Assembly: GCA_038116745.1 (NCBI GenBank)
Contig: JAYODW010000022.1
Location: forward strand, 1 to 64,000
Length of the DNA stretch: 64,000 bases
Direction: 5' to 3'
Origin: JAYODW01 sp038116745
GTDB lineage: Bacteria > Pseudomonadota > Gammaproteobacteria > Ga0077536
Shown here: positions 8,966 through 16,537 of the stretch, piece by piece
How positions within the stretch are numbered: position 1 is the first letter of the stretch
How the letters are laid out: every line of letters starts with the position of its first letter
The notes under the pieces: generated by a model
The model's input: the letters and a program-made list of their open reading frames with translations, nothing else
The model's database searches: none
What the model was told of the DNA's origin: nothing
Program-made: the position numbers and the translations under genes

Positions 8966-10516
8966 CTATTCGCCCTGACGCAGCGCTTCGATGTCTGCCC
9001 GGGTCAGGCCCGCTCCGCGGCCCTGCAGCCGACGCGAGTTCGCTTGTTCAAATCCATAAAGTTCGTCGGCCAGCGCTGAATCAGCGTGGTATTTAACCCA
9101 GTCGCCACAGAGAAACCTGTACGGCTCCTGGCAGGCCCGGGGGACGAAATCGCGGCTGCGCTGGTTGTACTCGGCCTGGCTCAGCACCCCCTGAGAAGTC
9201 CGGTAGCGGTCGTTCTTGGGCGCCAGCGTGCTGTTGCCCGGTGCCATCCCGCCGACTGACGCGGTGTACTCACCGTCCTGCAGAATGTTGTAAGGGATGT
9301 AGGAAAGCGCGCGTCGCGGAAGCCCGGTATGCATGGCCATGGTGTACTCATGCATCAGCTGACTGGGACAGGAGATGTAGCCCACCAGCTCGCCCAGAAA
9401 CAGATTGCCGTACTCGTCGTTCAACAGCGGACGGAAGCGCTCCGCGCGCTCGTCGATCATCATCCAGTCGTCTTTGTCATACACGCCGGCGTAGTGGGCC
9501 AGCTCTTTAGCGATGCCGAAGTAAACCAGGGCACCGGCGTCAAGCTGCTGGTCACGGGTCCAGCCGGCCATCTCAGCCCACAGCTTCGCCGTCGCGGCCT
9601 TGATACGCTCCGTCAGCGCATTGAAGGTCTCTGTGAGCTCTTCGCGACTGCCCATGCCGACCGGCACATGCCCGTCGCTGAGGTTGTCCGCCGTGTAGAG
9701 GCCGACGGCAACAATATGCTCGGCTTTCATGTCAGGCTCTGACTCAAACGAGCCCCAGTCGTCGAGGAGGTTGATGTGACACCCCTCGAGCATCATGGTG
9801 ACCGTCAGGTTGTTGTAGGGAATATCCTGGCCGACGCCGTCAAGCCAGGGATAGTCATACTCGGCCAGCTCACGATAATCGCGCACCAGCATCTCGCGCT
9901 GGTCGCTTATCTTGTAAGGGCCGTAGTTGTGGGTCGTCACCCGGCATTCGCAGGAGACCAGAAAACCATATTGTGCAATTGTGGCCATGAACGCCTGCGC
10001 GGCTGTGTGCAGCGGGTCTCCCGAGCGGCATTCAAAGGCGTCAGCATGAAACACCTGCAGTTTCTGCTCGGGCATGATCTGGCCACGGTGGTCCGCCTGC
10101 CGGTTCGTGATGTTGCCGTTGTTGCGGTGCCACGACAGCTGGAAACGCTTCCAGAAGTCCATCACGTAAATCACGTCCTCCACCGCATCAGTCGGCTTGA
10201 TCACGCCCCAGTTGATGAGCATTTCCCGCCCCAGGAGATAGAAACAGGGGATGGTCCAGGCCAGGATTTTGACCCCCGCATGGCGCGCCCGATCGCCGAG
10301 CTCCTCGGCGCTCATGCTTTCCTCGATTTTCTTGAACAGGCTCGGATAGCGATAAAAGCAGTTCAGGTACGAGAACAGGATGTAGGCCGACACCGGGAAA
10401 ATTTTGGATTCCTGTACGGTCCGGGTCGCACACAGCCAGTAAGTCTCATCCGCGTTCTGCTGGATAAGGTTATTGGTCTCCAGAAGCTGGGCGTAGGTCA
10501 GCGCTTTATCAGACAT
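8966..10516 (-). CDS. Uncharacterised 516-aa protein of the PEP-swivel cluster
   Basis: I cannot assign this protein to a family. The open frame extends upstream to 10657, but that part overlaps the preceding gene. The ATG at 10516 (MSDKALTYAQLLETNNLIQ) leaves a 34-base gap and follows a GGA-rich stretch. There is no signal peptide, membrane segment or nucleotide loop that I can see. The protein is rich in aromatic residues and Trp (DYPWLDGVGQDIPYNN, FWKRFQLSWHRNNGN). It has several conserved-looking His/Cys/Asp residues, for example VSCECRVTTHNYGP, MMLEGCHINLLDDWG and LMHEYTMAMHTGLPRR. These could be metal or catalytic ligands, but that is only a guess. Its tight placement between a phosphohistidine domain gene and a small winged-helix-like gene suggests it is the functional partner of the former. 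Confidence 0.75.
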   Translation of the reverse strand: MSDKALTYAQLLETNNLIQQNADETYWLCATRTVQESKIFPVSAYILFSYLNCFYRYPSLFKKIEESMSAEELGDRARHAGVKILAWTIPCFYLLGREMLINWGVIKPTDAVEDVIYVMDFWKRFQLSWHRNNGNITNRQADHRGQIMPEQKLQVFHADAFECRSGDPLHTAAQAFMATIAQYGFLVSCECRVTTHNYGPYKISDQREMLVRDYRELAEYDYPWLDGVGQDIPYNNLTVTMMLEGCHINLLDDWGSFESEPDMKAEHIVAVGLYTADNLSDGHVPVGMGSREELTETFNALTERIKAATAKLWAEMAGWTRDQQLDAGALVYFGIAKELAHYAGVYDKDDWMMIDERAERFRPLLNDEYGNLFLGELVGYISCPSQLMHEYTMAMHTGLPRRALSYIPYNILQDGEYTASVGGMAPGNSTLAPKNDRYRTSQGVLSQAEYNQRSRDFVPRACQEPYRFLCGDWVKYHADSALADELYGFEQANSRRLQGRGAGLTRADIEALRQGE

Positions 10517-10550
10517 CAGATTTTTTCCAGTTTTATGCCCAGACGCGAAG

Positions 10551-11294
10551 TCAGGCTGAGACAAGACGCCAGACGCTGGCAGAAGCATCGCGCCCGCTTT
10601 CATAGTCTTCGGCGGTCTTACCGCGGGCGGATACCTCCATTTCCACACGGTCTCCATCCTTGATCCCGGAAAGTCTGACGTTCATGAAACAGGGAATGTT
10701 GTATTCGCGGGTCAGAATGGCGAGGTGCGAACGGGTCGTCCCGCCGGCGCAGAGCACACCATGAAACTTCTCCAATACTGGCGCTGTCAGCGTGCCCCCG
10801 GAGTCGTCCACGATGGCGATAGTCTCTGGCGGGACGCCCTCAGTCAGGCATTGCAGCACCTTATCGGTGGTGCGCACATAGAGTGCGGTGCCGACCAGAT
10901 TGTTTGCGTGCGTGACGACGTTGTCACCGGCGCCGCGCAGCTCTCGGCCCTGAGCATCGGGCGACGCCGTCGGGGCCTCAGGGTGCTCGAAGCTGAAATT
11001 CTCGGCGTAAAGGCCCGAGTCACGATAGGCCTCCGGGCGTTCCCGCGGCGATGACATGGCTGAGGGTTCAAAGCGATAGCCAAGGGCAAGTATCCGCGCC
11101 TCAATAGCTTCCATGTCAGCTTTGGTGATCAGCTCGTACTCCTGACCGAACACGAAATCGCCCCAGGCAACACCGGTTTCCGCCAGACGCTGGCGAACAA
11201 GGTCTTTCACGGCCGCGTTGTAGGCCTCGACCAGCGGAAAATCGCTCTGATAACCGTATTTATCGCTATCAACGAACAATCGGGTCATCGTCAT
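10551..11294 (-). CDS. Free-standing PEP-utilising enzyme mobile (swivel) domain protein
   Basis: The C-terminal half (about residues 120-235) is a phosphohistidine swivel domain as found in PEP synthase, pyruvate phosphate dikinase and enzyme I. It has the signature CAGGTTRSHLAILTREYNIP, in which His190 would be the phosphoryl carrier, followed by the usual IKDGDRVEME strand. The 247-aa protein has no ATP-grasp domain and no PEP-binding barrel, which are normally fused to it. The first ~100 residues are an unrecognised helical region. An AAGGGGG precedes both candidate ATGs; the one at 11288 is better spaced. The start lies nine bases after the phosphatase stop, so the genes form an operon. 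Phosphoryl donor and acceptor are unknown. Phenylphosphate synthase is a known case of such domains being split over subunits. Confidence 0.85.
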   Translation of the reverse strand: MTMTRLFVDSDKYGYQSDFPLVEAYNAAVKDLVRQRLAETGVAWGDFVFGQEYELITKADMEAIEARILALGYRFEPSAMSSPRERPEAYRDSGLYAENFSFEHPEAPTASPDAQGRELRGAGDNVVTHANNLVGTALYVRTTDKVLQCLTEGVPPETIAIVDDSGGTLTAPVLEKFHGVLCAGGTTRSHLAILTREYNIPCFMNVRLSGIKDGDRVEMEVSARGKTAEDYESGRDASASVWRLVSA

Positions 11295-11302
11295 ATCCCC
11301 CT

Positions 11303-12310
11303 TCAGCAGGTGTACTTAGCGCGCAGGGACGCAAGCTCTGCGGCGCCCAGGTCGTAGTTGGCAGCAAGAAAAGCGTCGCATGAACCCCAACCTTCATCGA
11401 TCGCGTCTAGAGCTGTTTCCAGGTAGGAACGACGCGTTTCAAGCAAGGGCATGATCAGACGCTCACCGACGCCGGCCGGTTTGCTCACGGCGTATTTCTC
11501 AAGCACCCGCGGGATTTCTGCGCTTGCCGGAAAGTGCCGTTCTGAGAGCATGAAATCATACATGATCACCCCACGTGGCACGCCGAGGGCGTGGAGCACG
11601 AGAGCGCTGGCGATGCCCGTGCGCTCCTTTCCAGCCGAGCAATTTAGCAGCACCGCGCCCGGCTCTGAACTGAGCAGCGCCTCGAACATCGGACGGAAGC
11701 GAGCAGCAGAGTCGGTCACGATCGAGCGCATGATGTCGTGGATAGCGGCAGCCACATCTTCCGGGTCATCGGAGCTGGCAAACAGGCGCTGAAGGTAGCC
11801 GCGATCGCCGACTCCGGGCGGGATCCCCAGCACTCTCAGCTCGGGGGCGCCGGGCAGCTCACTGCTCTCGTGGGCACGCTCTTCCTGCATCCGGAAATCG
11901 CACACCGTGCGTATATCCAGCGAAAGGAACAATGGGTGGTCCCCTGCCACGAGATTTGCCGTATGTCCGGAACGGTACAGCCGCCCCCAGCGGACCCGGG
12001 TGCCTGCGGTCGTGAGGTACCCACCCAGGTCGCGGAAATTGACCCCGCCCGTCAGCGCCACAGCGCGCTCAGCGACGACCACAGCTTCTCCATCCACAGG
12101 CCGCACGCTGAAGTAATGCCGCCTATCAGGCGCGAGCGCAGCAACGTCCGCGCGGCAACCGGCAACCTGTAGTGACGGCGCCTGCGCAAGCGCCTCGGGC
12201 GACAGCGCACAGCGCACCTCGACGGCTCGCTCCGCGACCGCCCGTTCCCAGTCGATCCGGTAGCTGCCGTCCGCATTGCGCGCGACATCGATTGCGAGAA
12301 CGGTTTCCAC
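11303..12310 (-). CDS. Tyrosine-phosphatase-family protein (Y_phosphatase3 type)
   Basis: A 335-aa protein with the P-loop phosphatase signature NCSAGKERTGIAS, catalytic Cys224 and Arg230. It also has the family hallmark GGVNFRDLGGY near residue 89 and a candidate general acid region around VCDFR. Residues 1-85 are a separate beta-rich module of the kind seen before this domain in bacterial homologues. Family members dephosphorylate phosphotyrosine, phosphoserine or phosphoinositides. The first codon is GTG at 12310. It is the first gene of the five-gene cluster and is divergent from the hydrolase at 12444. A phosphatase beside a phosphohistidine carrier suggests a phosphorylated metabolite or protein as the shared target, which is inference. 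Confidence 0.85.
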   Translation of the reverse strand: METVLAIDVARNADGSYRIDWERAVAERAVEVRCALSPEALAQAPSLQVAGCRADVAALAPDRRHYFSVRPVDGEAVVVAERAVALTGGVNFRDLGGYLTTAGTRVRWGRLYRSGHTANLVAGDHPLFLSLDIRTVCDFRMQEERAHESSELPGAPELRVLGIPPGVGDRGYLQRLFASSDDPEDVAAAIHDIMRSIVTDSAARFRPMFEALLSSEPGAVLLNCSAGKERTGIASALVLHALGVPRGVIMYDFMLSERHFPASAEIPRVLEKYAVSKPAGVGERLIMPLLETRRSYLETALDAIDEGWGSCDAFLAANYDLGAAELASLRAKYTC

Positions 12311-12443
12311 TGCGCTTGGACGCCTCTAGTGCAAGGGCGGGCAGAATACCCCAGGGTTCTGACAGCGTCACAGCGTCCGGGCATGAACAAAGCAGGTCGT
12401 TGATACACTCCCGACCATCTATCCACACCGCGAGATCCGGCCC

Positions 12444-13130
12444 ATGAGCGCACATACCCTGGACGTATCGTTACCGCCGATCACAGCCGCCGGCTTGCAC
12501 GACATCGAGGGGCACCGGCGCTCGGGTAGTCCCTGCCGGTTCTCGCTTTCACTGCCCGAGAAGGTATGCAATTCAGCGCGGCATCCGTTGATACTCGTGC
12601 TGCACTATGGCGGACAACCGACCCGCTACTACGGCCGGCCGCTCATCGAACAGCTGTTCGGGCCGGCCCTGCATGGCCTTTCGCCGATTCTTGTCGCGCC
12701 GGAGTCTCTGGGTGGACGCTGGCACGAAGCGGAGAATGAAAGCTTCGTCCTTGCGCTGCTGGATGCCCTGATTGATGCGTACCCCATTGACCCTCAGCAG
12801 GTGGTCGTCGCTGGATACAGCATGGGCGCGCTGGGCAGCTGGTATCTGGCGCGCCACTACCCTGAACGCTTCGCTGCCGCGATCCCTGTGGCCGGAGTAC
12901 CCGCGGATTCGGACCCTGTCACCATCCCGATCTACACCTTTGCGACTCCGAACGACGAAATTTTCGCTATCGCCCGCTTCGAGGAGCTCTGTGCCGAGCT
13001 GACACAAGCAGGCGTAGCCATTCGCTTCGAGCGCGTCAGTGCCCAGGGCCATTACGATGTGGGCGCTTTCGCCGCACCGCTGCAGGCCGTCGAACCCTGG
13101 CTCCGCGCCCTGTTCGAGGGCAGCCTCTAG
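12444..13130 (+). CDS. Alpha/beta hydrolase, phospholipase/carboxylesterase-like
   Basis: A 228-aa cytoplasmic-looking serine hydrolase. The nucleophile elbow is GYSMGALGSW with Ser126. An early LHYGG supplies the oxyanion region, IYTFATPNDEIF carries the likely acid, and AQGHYDVG near residue 206 supplies the catalytic His. There is no signal peptide. The organisation resembles the esterase/PHB-depolymerase-like and phospholipase/carboxylesterase group. It is transcribed away from the phosphatase cluster and is followed after 100 bases by the exported cyclase-family gene, so the two may share a promoter in the 12311-12443 gap. Substrate unknown. Confidence 0.82.
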   Translation: MSAHTLDVSLPPITAAGLHDIEGHRRSGSPCRFSLSLPEKVCNSARHPLILVLHYGGQPTRYYGRPLIEQLFGPALHGLSPILVAPESLGGRWHEAENESFVLALLDALIDAYPIDPQQVVVAGYSMGALGSWYLARHYPERFAAAIPVAGVPADSDPVTIPIYTFATPNDEIFAIARFEELCAELTQAGVAIRFERVSAQGHYDVGAFAAPLQAVEPWLRALFEGSL

Positions 13131-13231
13131 ACCGTCACTGAGGCGAACGACTCCGCATCGCTGCATGCTATGACGGGCCCGACGTGCTGCTTAAAATGCC
13201 CCCTCAAACACGTCATGAGGGGAATACATCC

Positions 13232-14164
13232 GTGAAACGCCTGCAACTCATCACCGCCCTGCTGTCCGCCATCTGGATGGCCATCAGCATGGCAGAAGTA
13301 CCGGTATCCGAATTCGGTGCGGACGACACGCTTGGCGCTGTCAACCGTTTATCCGCGGCCGGGGTGCTCGAGGCCGTCAAACTGGTCAAGACAGGAAAGA
13401 CCTACCCCCTCGGGGTTGTAACCGGGCCGGACAGCCCGGCTTACCCCCCACGCTATTACAAAATGACCATCCTGCAGCTCGATGACGGCGTCGGGGTGCC
13501 GGTGGGAAAAAACCAGCTCACTGGTAACGATGACCTGATGCTCACCTACATGGGCGTCGGCAGCCAGATCGATGGTCTGGGGCACGTGGGAATCGATCAC
13601 CACTACTACAACAACACGCCAGCCAAGGATTTCGTCAAGGTCACCGGACTGACCAAATTCTCCACCTCAGAGATTCCTCCGATCGTGACCCGAGGCGTGT
13701 TGCTCGACATCGCGCGGCTCAAAGGCAAGGACATGCTCGACGCCGGCACCGCCATCAATCGCGCGGAGATTGATGCTGCAGCAAAGGCGCAGGGTGTGAG
13801 CATCAACAAAGGCGATGTCGTGCTGCTGCATACCGGCTGGATCAGCGTCTCAGAAACAGACGGCGCACGCTTCATGAAGGGCGAGCCCGGACTCGGGGTC
13901 GACGGCGCAAAATATCTGGCCAGCCTTGGCGTGGTTGCGGTTGGTGCAGATACTTTCGGCGTCGAGGCCATACCCTTTGAGACCGAGGGACAGTTCTTCC
14001 CCGTACATCAGGAGTTGCTGGCCAGAAGCGGCGTGTATCTGTTGGAAAACATGGATACCCGTGCCCTGGCCAGGGATGAAGGATGGGAATTCCTTTTCGT
14101 GCTTGGTCAGCCACGTTTCGCCGGCTCCGTACAGGCGATCATCAATCCGGTCGCGATTCGCTGA
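13232..14164 (+). CDS. Exported cyclase-family (kynurenine formamidase-like) metal hydrolase
   Basis: This belongs to the metal-dependent Cyclase/kynurenine formamidase family. The family motif SQIDGLGHVG (normally xxDxPxHxG) supplies Asp and His metal ligands. Further matches are GVLLDIARLKG and GDVVLLHTGWI. The frame is open from 13184, but a GTG at 13232 preceded by GAGGGG at good distance gives VKRLQLITALLSAIWMAISMAE, a short basic start and hydrophobic stretch that reads as a Sec signal peptide. That favours this start and a periplasmic location (310 aa before cleavage). The larger size than KynB (about 210 aa) fits the subgroup acting on varied lactones or formamides. Function is not fixed. 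Confidence 0.82.
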   Translation: MKRLQLITALLSAIWMAISMAEVPVSEFGADDTLGAVNRLSAAGVLEAVKLVKTGKTYPLGVVTGPDSPAYPPRYYKMTILQLDDGVGVPVGKNQLTGNDDLMLTYMGVGSQIDGLGHVGIDHHYYNNTPAKDFVKVTGLTKFSTSEIPPIVTRGVLLDIARLKGKDMLDAGTAINRAEIDAAAKAQGVSINKGDVVLLHTGWISVSETDGARFMKGEPGLGVDGAKYLASLGVVAVGADTFGVEAIPFETEGQFFPVHQELLARSGVYLLENMDTRALARDEGWEFLFVLGQPRFAGSVQAIINPVAIR

Positions 14165-14215
14165 GTACGTGCTGAGGGCGGTCACCGGCTCGTCCCCGCG
14201 TCGGCCGGCGACCAC

Positions 14216-14944
14216 ATGAAAACCCCGCGTCGGATCCATCAGTTCGACCTCGACGCGGGTGCCGTGATCGCTGGCAAGTACCGGGTCGAAGCCCGCCTGG
14301 GCGCCGGCTGGGAAGGCGAGGTGTACAAGATCACCGAGCTCGACACCGGCATCGAGCGGGCCGCCAAACTGTTCTTCCCTCACCGCAACCTGCGAAATCA
14401 GGCCGCCAGGCGCTATGCGCAGAAACTGCACAAGCTGCGCCACTGCAGCATCCTGATCCAGTATCACACGCAGGATGTCATCGACTTCGAGGGTCAGCCG
14501 GTCACACTGCTGCTGTCAGAGTTTGTCGAGGGAGAACTACTGCGTACGGTGATCCAGCGCAATCCTGGCCGGGCGCTGCACCCGTTTGAAGCGCTCCACG
14601 TTCTTCATGCCCTGGCCTCGGGCATGGCCGAGATCCACCTGGCGCGCGAGTACCACGGCGATCTGCACGCTGACAACGTGATCGTCCGTCGCTTCGGGCT
14701 GGGCTACGAAATCAAACTCATCGATCTGTTCCGCTGGAACTCGCCGCAGCGCGAAAACATCCAGGGAGATGTCTGCGACCTGGTGCGGGTTTTCTACGAC
14801 ATGCTCGGCGGCGCGCGACGCTATCGGCATCAGAGCGCCGAGATCAAGGCTGTATGCTGTGGTCTCAAACGCAGCCTGATCCTGAAAAAATTCCGCACTG
14901 CAGGCCAGTTGCGCGACTACCTCGAAAGCATCAACTGGCAATGA
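14216..14944 (+). CDS. Compact Ser/Thr protein-kinase-like protein
   Basis: A 242-aa single-domain kinase fold. It has the glycine loop LGAGWEGEVYKI near residue 29, the ATP lysine in RAAKLFF, the catalytic loop as HGDLHADNVIV (Asp replacing the usual HRD order, as in APH/RIO-like kinases), and IDLFRW in the place of DFG. The activation segment is very short and the C-lobe is trimmed compared with the usual ~270-aa Hanks domain. No transmembrane segment or sensor domain is present. It lies 51 bases after the cyclase-family gene. Key catalytic Asp and Asn residues are present, so activity is plausible. The target may be small molecules rather than proteins. Confidence 0.8.
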   Translation: MKTPRRIHQFDLDAGAVIAGKYRVEARLGAGWEGEVYKITELDTGIERAAKLFFPHRNLRNQAARRYAQKLHKLRHCSILIQYHTQDVIDFEGQPVTLLLSEFVEGELLRTVIQRNPGRALHPFEALHVLHALASGMAEIHLAREYHGDLHADNVIVRRFGLGYEIKLIDLFRWNSPQRENIQGDVCDLVRVFYDMLGGARRYRHQSAEIKAVCCGLKRSLILKKFRTAGQLRDYLESINWQ

Positions 14945-14999
14945 GCAGAACGGTCACAAAAGCGCACGCGGTCAACAGCTGGCCGCCGCTGCTGACGCC

Positions 15000-15024
15000 G
15001 CTGAGTGAGCATCTCACGCTCAGC
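15000..15024. terminator. Possible hairpin between convergent kinase and SET genes
   Basis: GCTGAG at 15000-15005 pairs with CTCAGC at 15019-15024, and TGAG with CTCA inside it around a CAT loop. It sits in the 75-base gap between convergent genes and includes the stop codon of the SET gene. No U-tract follows on either strand, so a terminator role is uncertain. Confidence 0.3.
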
Positions 15025-15532
15025 CCGCAAGCTGCTGCACATCCTTGTCCAGGTAATCCAGCACGTACCACGGGAGCGCGCCGAGGGCGCGGTACCGTGT
15101 GATCAAGGCCAGAGGCATCTCATCGTAGTTACCGATTTCACCGCGGCACTCTGCAGCGCCGCAGCAACAGGAAAAACGGAGCGGGAACGCTACCTGCGTG
15201 GCCGCGTAATCAAACGTGAGTTCCTCTCCGGCTTCGATATCCCGTAGGGCGACGAGGTAGACCGTCCTCGGGCCAACCTGGACGAAGGTGTTCGGACTGC
15301 ACGCGTGGTTGATGAGATCGTCGGCCGTCCCGGAAGGACCTAGATAGCGCTGCGGCCCAACCTGCAGAAAACCATCGTGGGTCGTCTCAGCCAGCGCCTG
15401 GCGCAGGGCCCGCTCATCCAACACGGGGCCGCCGAAACGCAGAACGCGACGTCCCGCGCCAATCAGCTGTCCCGCAAACACCCCACGTCCCGACCCTGCC
15501 AGGCCGACCACCACTCGAGGAAAACGCGCCAT
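15020..15532 (-). CDS. SET-domain protein (putative lysine methyltransferase)
   Basis: This is a short SET-domain protein. The signature NHACSPNT is followed by LRDIEAGEELTFDYA, the two strands that build the SAM site and pseudoknot. A post-SET-like FSCCCGAAECRG follows that could bind zinc. The frame is open up to 15640, but the domain begins at MARFPRVVVGLAGSGRGVFA, so the ATG at 15532 (170 aa) is the likelier start; no strong ribosome site marks either. SET proteins transfer methyl groups to protein lysines and are scattered in bacteria, often by horizontal transfer. The target here is unknown. It is convergent with the kinase gene and follows the SDR gene on the same strand after about 200 bases. 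Confidence 0.8.
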   Translation of the reverse strand: MARFPRVVVGLAGSGRGVFAGQLIGAGRRVLRFGGPVLDERALRQALAETTHDGFLQVGPQRYLGPSGTADDLINHACSPNTFVQVGPRTVYLVALRDIEAGEELTFDYAATQVAFPLRFSCCCGAAECRGEIGNYDEMPLALITRYRALGALPWYVLDYLDKDVQQLAG

Positions 15533-15731
15533 CGCACAACTCTGCCACAGCCTCTGCTGCCGCCGCGGGTGGACCGCCCACCGATGAGTCGCGTCGTGCC
15601 ACGTCCGGGCTGATGGAAGCGGCGGCACTTTATGCGCCATCGGCTTGCGGAATTCAACAGATTTTTGCGGTCTCCGACAGCACTCCGACGAGCCACCTGT
15701 TTGCCCTGCACACCTCGCCCCGACGCGAAGC

Positions 15732-16514
15732 TCAAATCATGGTGTAGCCACCGTCAACTGCCCACGCCTGACCGTTGATATAGCTGGCGTCGTCAGAGGC
15801 GAGATACACGGCCAGACCCGCCACTTCTCGGGGTTCGATCCAGCGTTGCAGCGGCGCGGCAGCGCTGAAGCGCGCCGCAAGTTCCTCCTGCCCGATACCG
15901 AGTACGGACGCGTGCTGCTCCATGAAACCAGTGGCCATGTCGGTGTCGACAATCCACGGACAGATCGCGTTCACAAGGACGTTGTAGGGGGCCATCTCCA
16001 GCCCCAGACAGCGGGTCAGTCCGACCACTGCATGCTTGGATGCGTTGTAGGCACTCTGGTTGCGCGAGCCCCACTTGCCGGCCGAAGACGCAAGATTGAT
16101 TACCCGCCCCTGCCGCCGCTCCATCATCCCGGGCAGGGTCGCCTGCGTGACGTGAAAAACGCTGTAGACGTTGCTCTCCATCACTGCACGGAACTGCTCA
16201 AAACTGTAGTCGATGAAGCGGTTTGGGACGTGGATCCCCGCGTTGTTCACGAGCACGTCTATCGGCCGTACGGCATCGACTGCAGCAACCATCGCGCGTA
16301 CGGCATCGCCGTCTGTCACATCGCACGGCGCTGCGGCCACCTCTACGTCGTGATCCCGTGCGATCGCGTCACATCGTTGCTGCAGACGGTCCGGATCCCT
16401 GGCGTTCAAGGTCAGCGTGCAGCCCTCAGCAGCAAACGCCTCGGCGATGGCCTGTCCTATTCCCCGGCTCCCGCCGGTAATCAGCGCGTGTTTATCTGCT
16501 AAACGGGTTCCCAC
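15732..16514 (-). CDS. SDR oxidoreductase, 3-hydroxybutyrate-dehydrogenase-like
   Basis: A 260-aa classical SDR with TGGSRGIG near residue 13, LVNNAGIH at about residue 88, LASSAGKWG carrying the catalytic Ser and YNASK as the active-site Tyr/Lys. The C-terminal AWAVDGGYTMI closes the fold. The start is a GTG at 16514 preceded by GGAGGAAA, a strong ribosome site. The pattern NPWIVDT is typical of 3-hydroxybutyrate or related NAD-dependent dehydrogenases, though substrate is a guess. It sits just downstream of the chemosensory operon on the same strand with a 23-base gap, so it may be cotranscribed with it by read-through. Confidence 0.85.
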   Translation of the reverse strand: MGTRLADKHALITGGSRGIGQAIAEAFAAEGCTLTLNARDPDRLQQRCDAIARDHDVEVAAAPCDVTDGDAVRAMVAAVDAVRPIDVLVNNAGIHVPNRFIDYSFEQFRAVMESNVYSVFHVTQATLPGMMERRQGRVINLASSAGKWGSRNQSAYNASKHAVVGLTRCLGLEMAPYNVLVNAICPWIVDTDMATGFMEQHASVLGIGQEELAARFSAAAPLQRWIEPREVAGLAVYLASDDASYINGQAWAVDGGYTMI

Positions 16515-16537
16515 AATGCTTTCCTCCGCACGGCCGA

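Noticed and set aside
9776..10663. 295-codon open frame opposite the 516-aa gene
   Set aside because: High-GC antisense shadow; the minus-strand gene has start, spacing and operon context.
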